Positions 33,064-33,888 of a DNA stretch of 33,888 nucleotides are shown in pieces (position 1 is the first letter of the stretch; each line of letters starts with the position of its first letter). This stretch comes from Acidimicrobiales bacterium (GTDB taxonomy: Bacteria; Actinomycetota; Acidimicrobiia; Acidimicrobiales; GCA-2861595): assembly GCA_030448025.1 (NCBI GenBank), contig JAUJNQ010000002.1, positions 57,564 through 91,451 of the forward strand, in the 5' to 3' direction. Made by a program: the position numbers and the translations under genes. The notes under the pieces are model-generated. The model was not told where the DNA came from and did not search any database. It worked only from the letters and a program-made list of their open reading frames with translations.

Positions 33064-33888
33064 TCATCCGCTGCGGCGACGGGCGATCTCGAAGCAGGCC
33101 ACGGCTCCGGCGGCGGCGACGTTCAGCGACTCCAGTGCCCCGTGCCGCGGGATGGCCACCACCACGTCGCAGCGCTCCAGCGCCAGGCGCGAGACGCCCA
33201 TTCCCTCCGAGCCCAGCACCAGGGCGACCGGTTCGGTCCCGACAGCCAGCTCGGCCAGGCTCCCTCCGGCGTCGGCGTCGAGGCCCACCGTCCACACGCC
33301 GGCTCGGCCCAGTCGGGTGAGGGCGCTCGGGATGCTCGATGCCACCGCCACAGGCAGGTGCTCGATGGCGCCGGCGGCGACCTTGGCCACCGTCGGCGTG
33401 ACGAGGGCGGCCCGGTGGCTGGGCACCACCACACCGGTGGCCCCGGCACACTCGGCCGTGCGCAACAGGGCGCCGAAGTTGTGCGGATCGGTGATGCCGT
33501 CGAGGACGAGCAGGAAGGGCGGGGTGCCGCCGGCGCCGGGACGGGCCAGGTCGTCGAGCTCGACCTCGGGCAGCGGGTCGGCGTGGGCCAAGACGCCCTG
33601 GGGAGCGCTGGTCTGGGCCGCGGCGTCGAGACGCTCCTTGGTCACGGTCCTCACCGGGACACGCTGCTCGGCTGCCAGGTCGGTGATCTCGGCCAGGAGC
33701 GGTGAGGCGTCGAGGCCCTGGCTGAGCCACACGTCCCGCGTCCGGCGTCGGCGGGCGACGAGCAGCTCGCGCACTGCCCTCCGGCCTTCCACCTGCTCGC
33801 CGCCCTGTTGCGTACGGCCCAGCGTGGGGGTCTCCTCACCAGGGCGGCGATCGGGGCCACCCCTTGCCGGCCGGCGGCCATGACCCTG
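33064..33888 (-). CDS. rlmB: 23S rRNA 2'-O-ribose methyltransferase RlmB/TrmH family (5' end probably outside the window)
   Basis: This SPOUT-fold enzyme methylates a ribose of 23S rRNA, normally G2251, with S-adenosylmethionine. QVEGRRAVRELLVARRRRTR is the usual N-terminal substrate-binding part. The knot motifs are FLLVLDGITDPHNFGALLRT (motif 1), PVALVLGSEGMGVSRLALE (motif 2) and IPRHGALESLNVAAAGAVAC (motif 3). The frame is open to the right edge with a basic Gly/Arg/Pro-rich stretch (HGRRPARGGPDRRPGEETPT) typical of the disordered N-terminus of actinobacterial RlmB. I therefore think the true start lies beyond 33888; the internal GTG 33792 is the alternative (242 aa). Confidence 0.92.
   Translation of the reverse strand, partial: QGHGRRPARGGPDRRPGEETPTLGRTQQGGEQVEGRRAVRELLVARRRRTRDVWLSQGLDASPLLAEITDLAAEQRVPVRTVTKERLDAAAQTSAPQGVLAHADPLPEVELDDLARPGAGGTPPFLLVLDGITDPHNFGALLRTAECAGATGVVVPSHRAALVTPTVAKVAAGAIEHLPVAVASSIPSALTRLGRAGVWTVGLDADAGGSLAELAVGTEPVALVLGSEGMGVSRLALERCDVVVAIPRHGALESLNVAAAGAVACFEIARRRSG

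Overview
The window is high-GC DNA from an actinobacterium, most likely a deep-branching one such as Acidimicrobiia. This rests on gene content, not a search: a PII/Amt/GlnD cluster behind a GlnR-type box, HemQ, a CysO-type sulfur carrier, a DUF3263/LytR_C pair, DUF2993, an NrtR-type regulator next to nadBCA, and a groEL with CIRCE elements. Most genes lie on the minus strand in tight operons with 4-base stop/start overlaps.

Layout. 1-1401: M1 metallopeptidase lipoprotein (3' end outside the window). 1437-2911: an unknown gene, a decayed TetR remnant and a frameshifted NUDIX pseudogene. 2923-7419: ammonium operon amt-glnK-glnD plus a small membrane protein, headed by a four-half-site GlnR-like box. 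7437-8260: two coupled conserved actinobacterial genes of unknown role. 8297-9358: a frameshifted AbiEi/DUF559-type gene flanked by two related palindromes. 9379-11132: DUF2993 lipid-binding-like protein, then NIL-domain protein and LarE. 11252-12574: branched-chain-amino-acid-type binding lipoprotein. 12575-13728: a broken patch with what looks like a decayed polymorphic-toxin cassette (lipoprotein leader, toxin-like domain, overlapping immunity-like ORF) joined to scraps of an RHS core. 13729-17529: lipoprotein, FtsH-like membrane protease and coproheme decarboxylase HemQ in one operon. 17585-19609: small membrane protein, terminator, groEL with promoter and two CIRCE-type repeats. 19623-21319: CysO-like sulfur carrier and threonine-synthase-family enzyme behind a SAM-I riboswitch. 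21338-28464: AI-2E transporter, glycerate kinase, GT20 glycosyltransferase and trehalose-phosphatase, Uma2 nuclease, lipoprotein, LytR_C protein, DUF3263 protein. 28603: tRNA-Thr. 28693-32708: nadB-nadC-nadA diverging from nrtR. 33064 to the right edge: RlmB-type rRNA methyltransferase.

The most interesting system is the SAM-I riboswitch in front of the threonine-synthase-like gene and its overlapping sulfur-carrier gene. A SAM sensor fits methionine synthesis better than threonine synthesis. The pair may therefore make homocysteine from O-phosphohomoserine and a protein thiocarboxylate. Second is the lipoprotein-linked toxin/immunity remnant with RHS debris. Third is the pattern of single-base frameshifts: about eight fall in accessory genes, while the housekeeping genes show none inside their reading frames. 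That points to real decay more than sequencing error.
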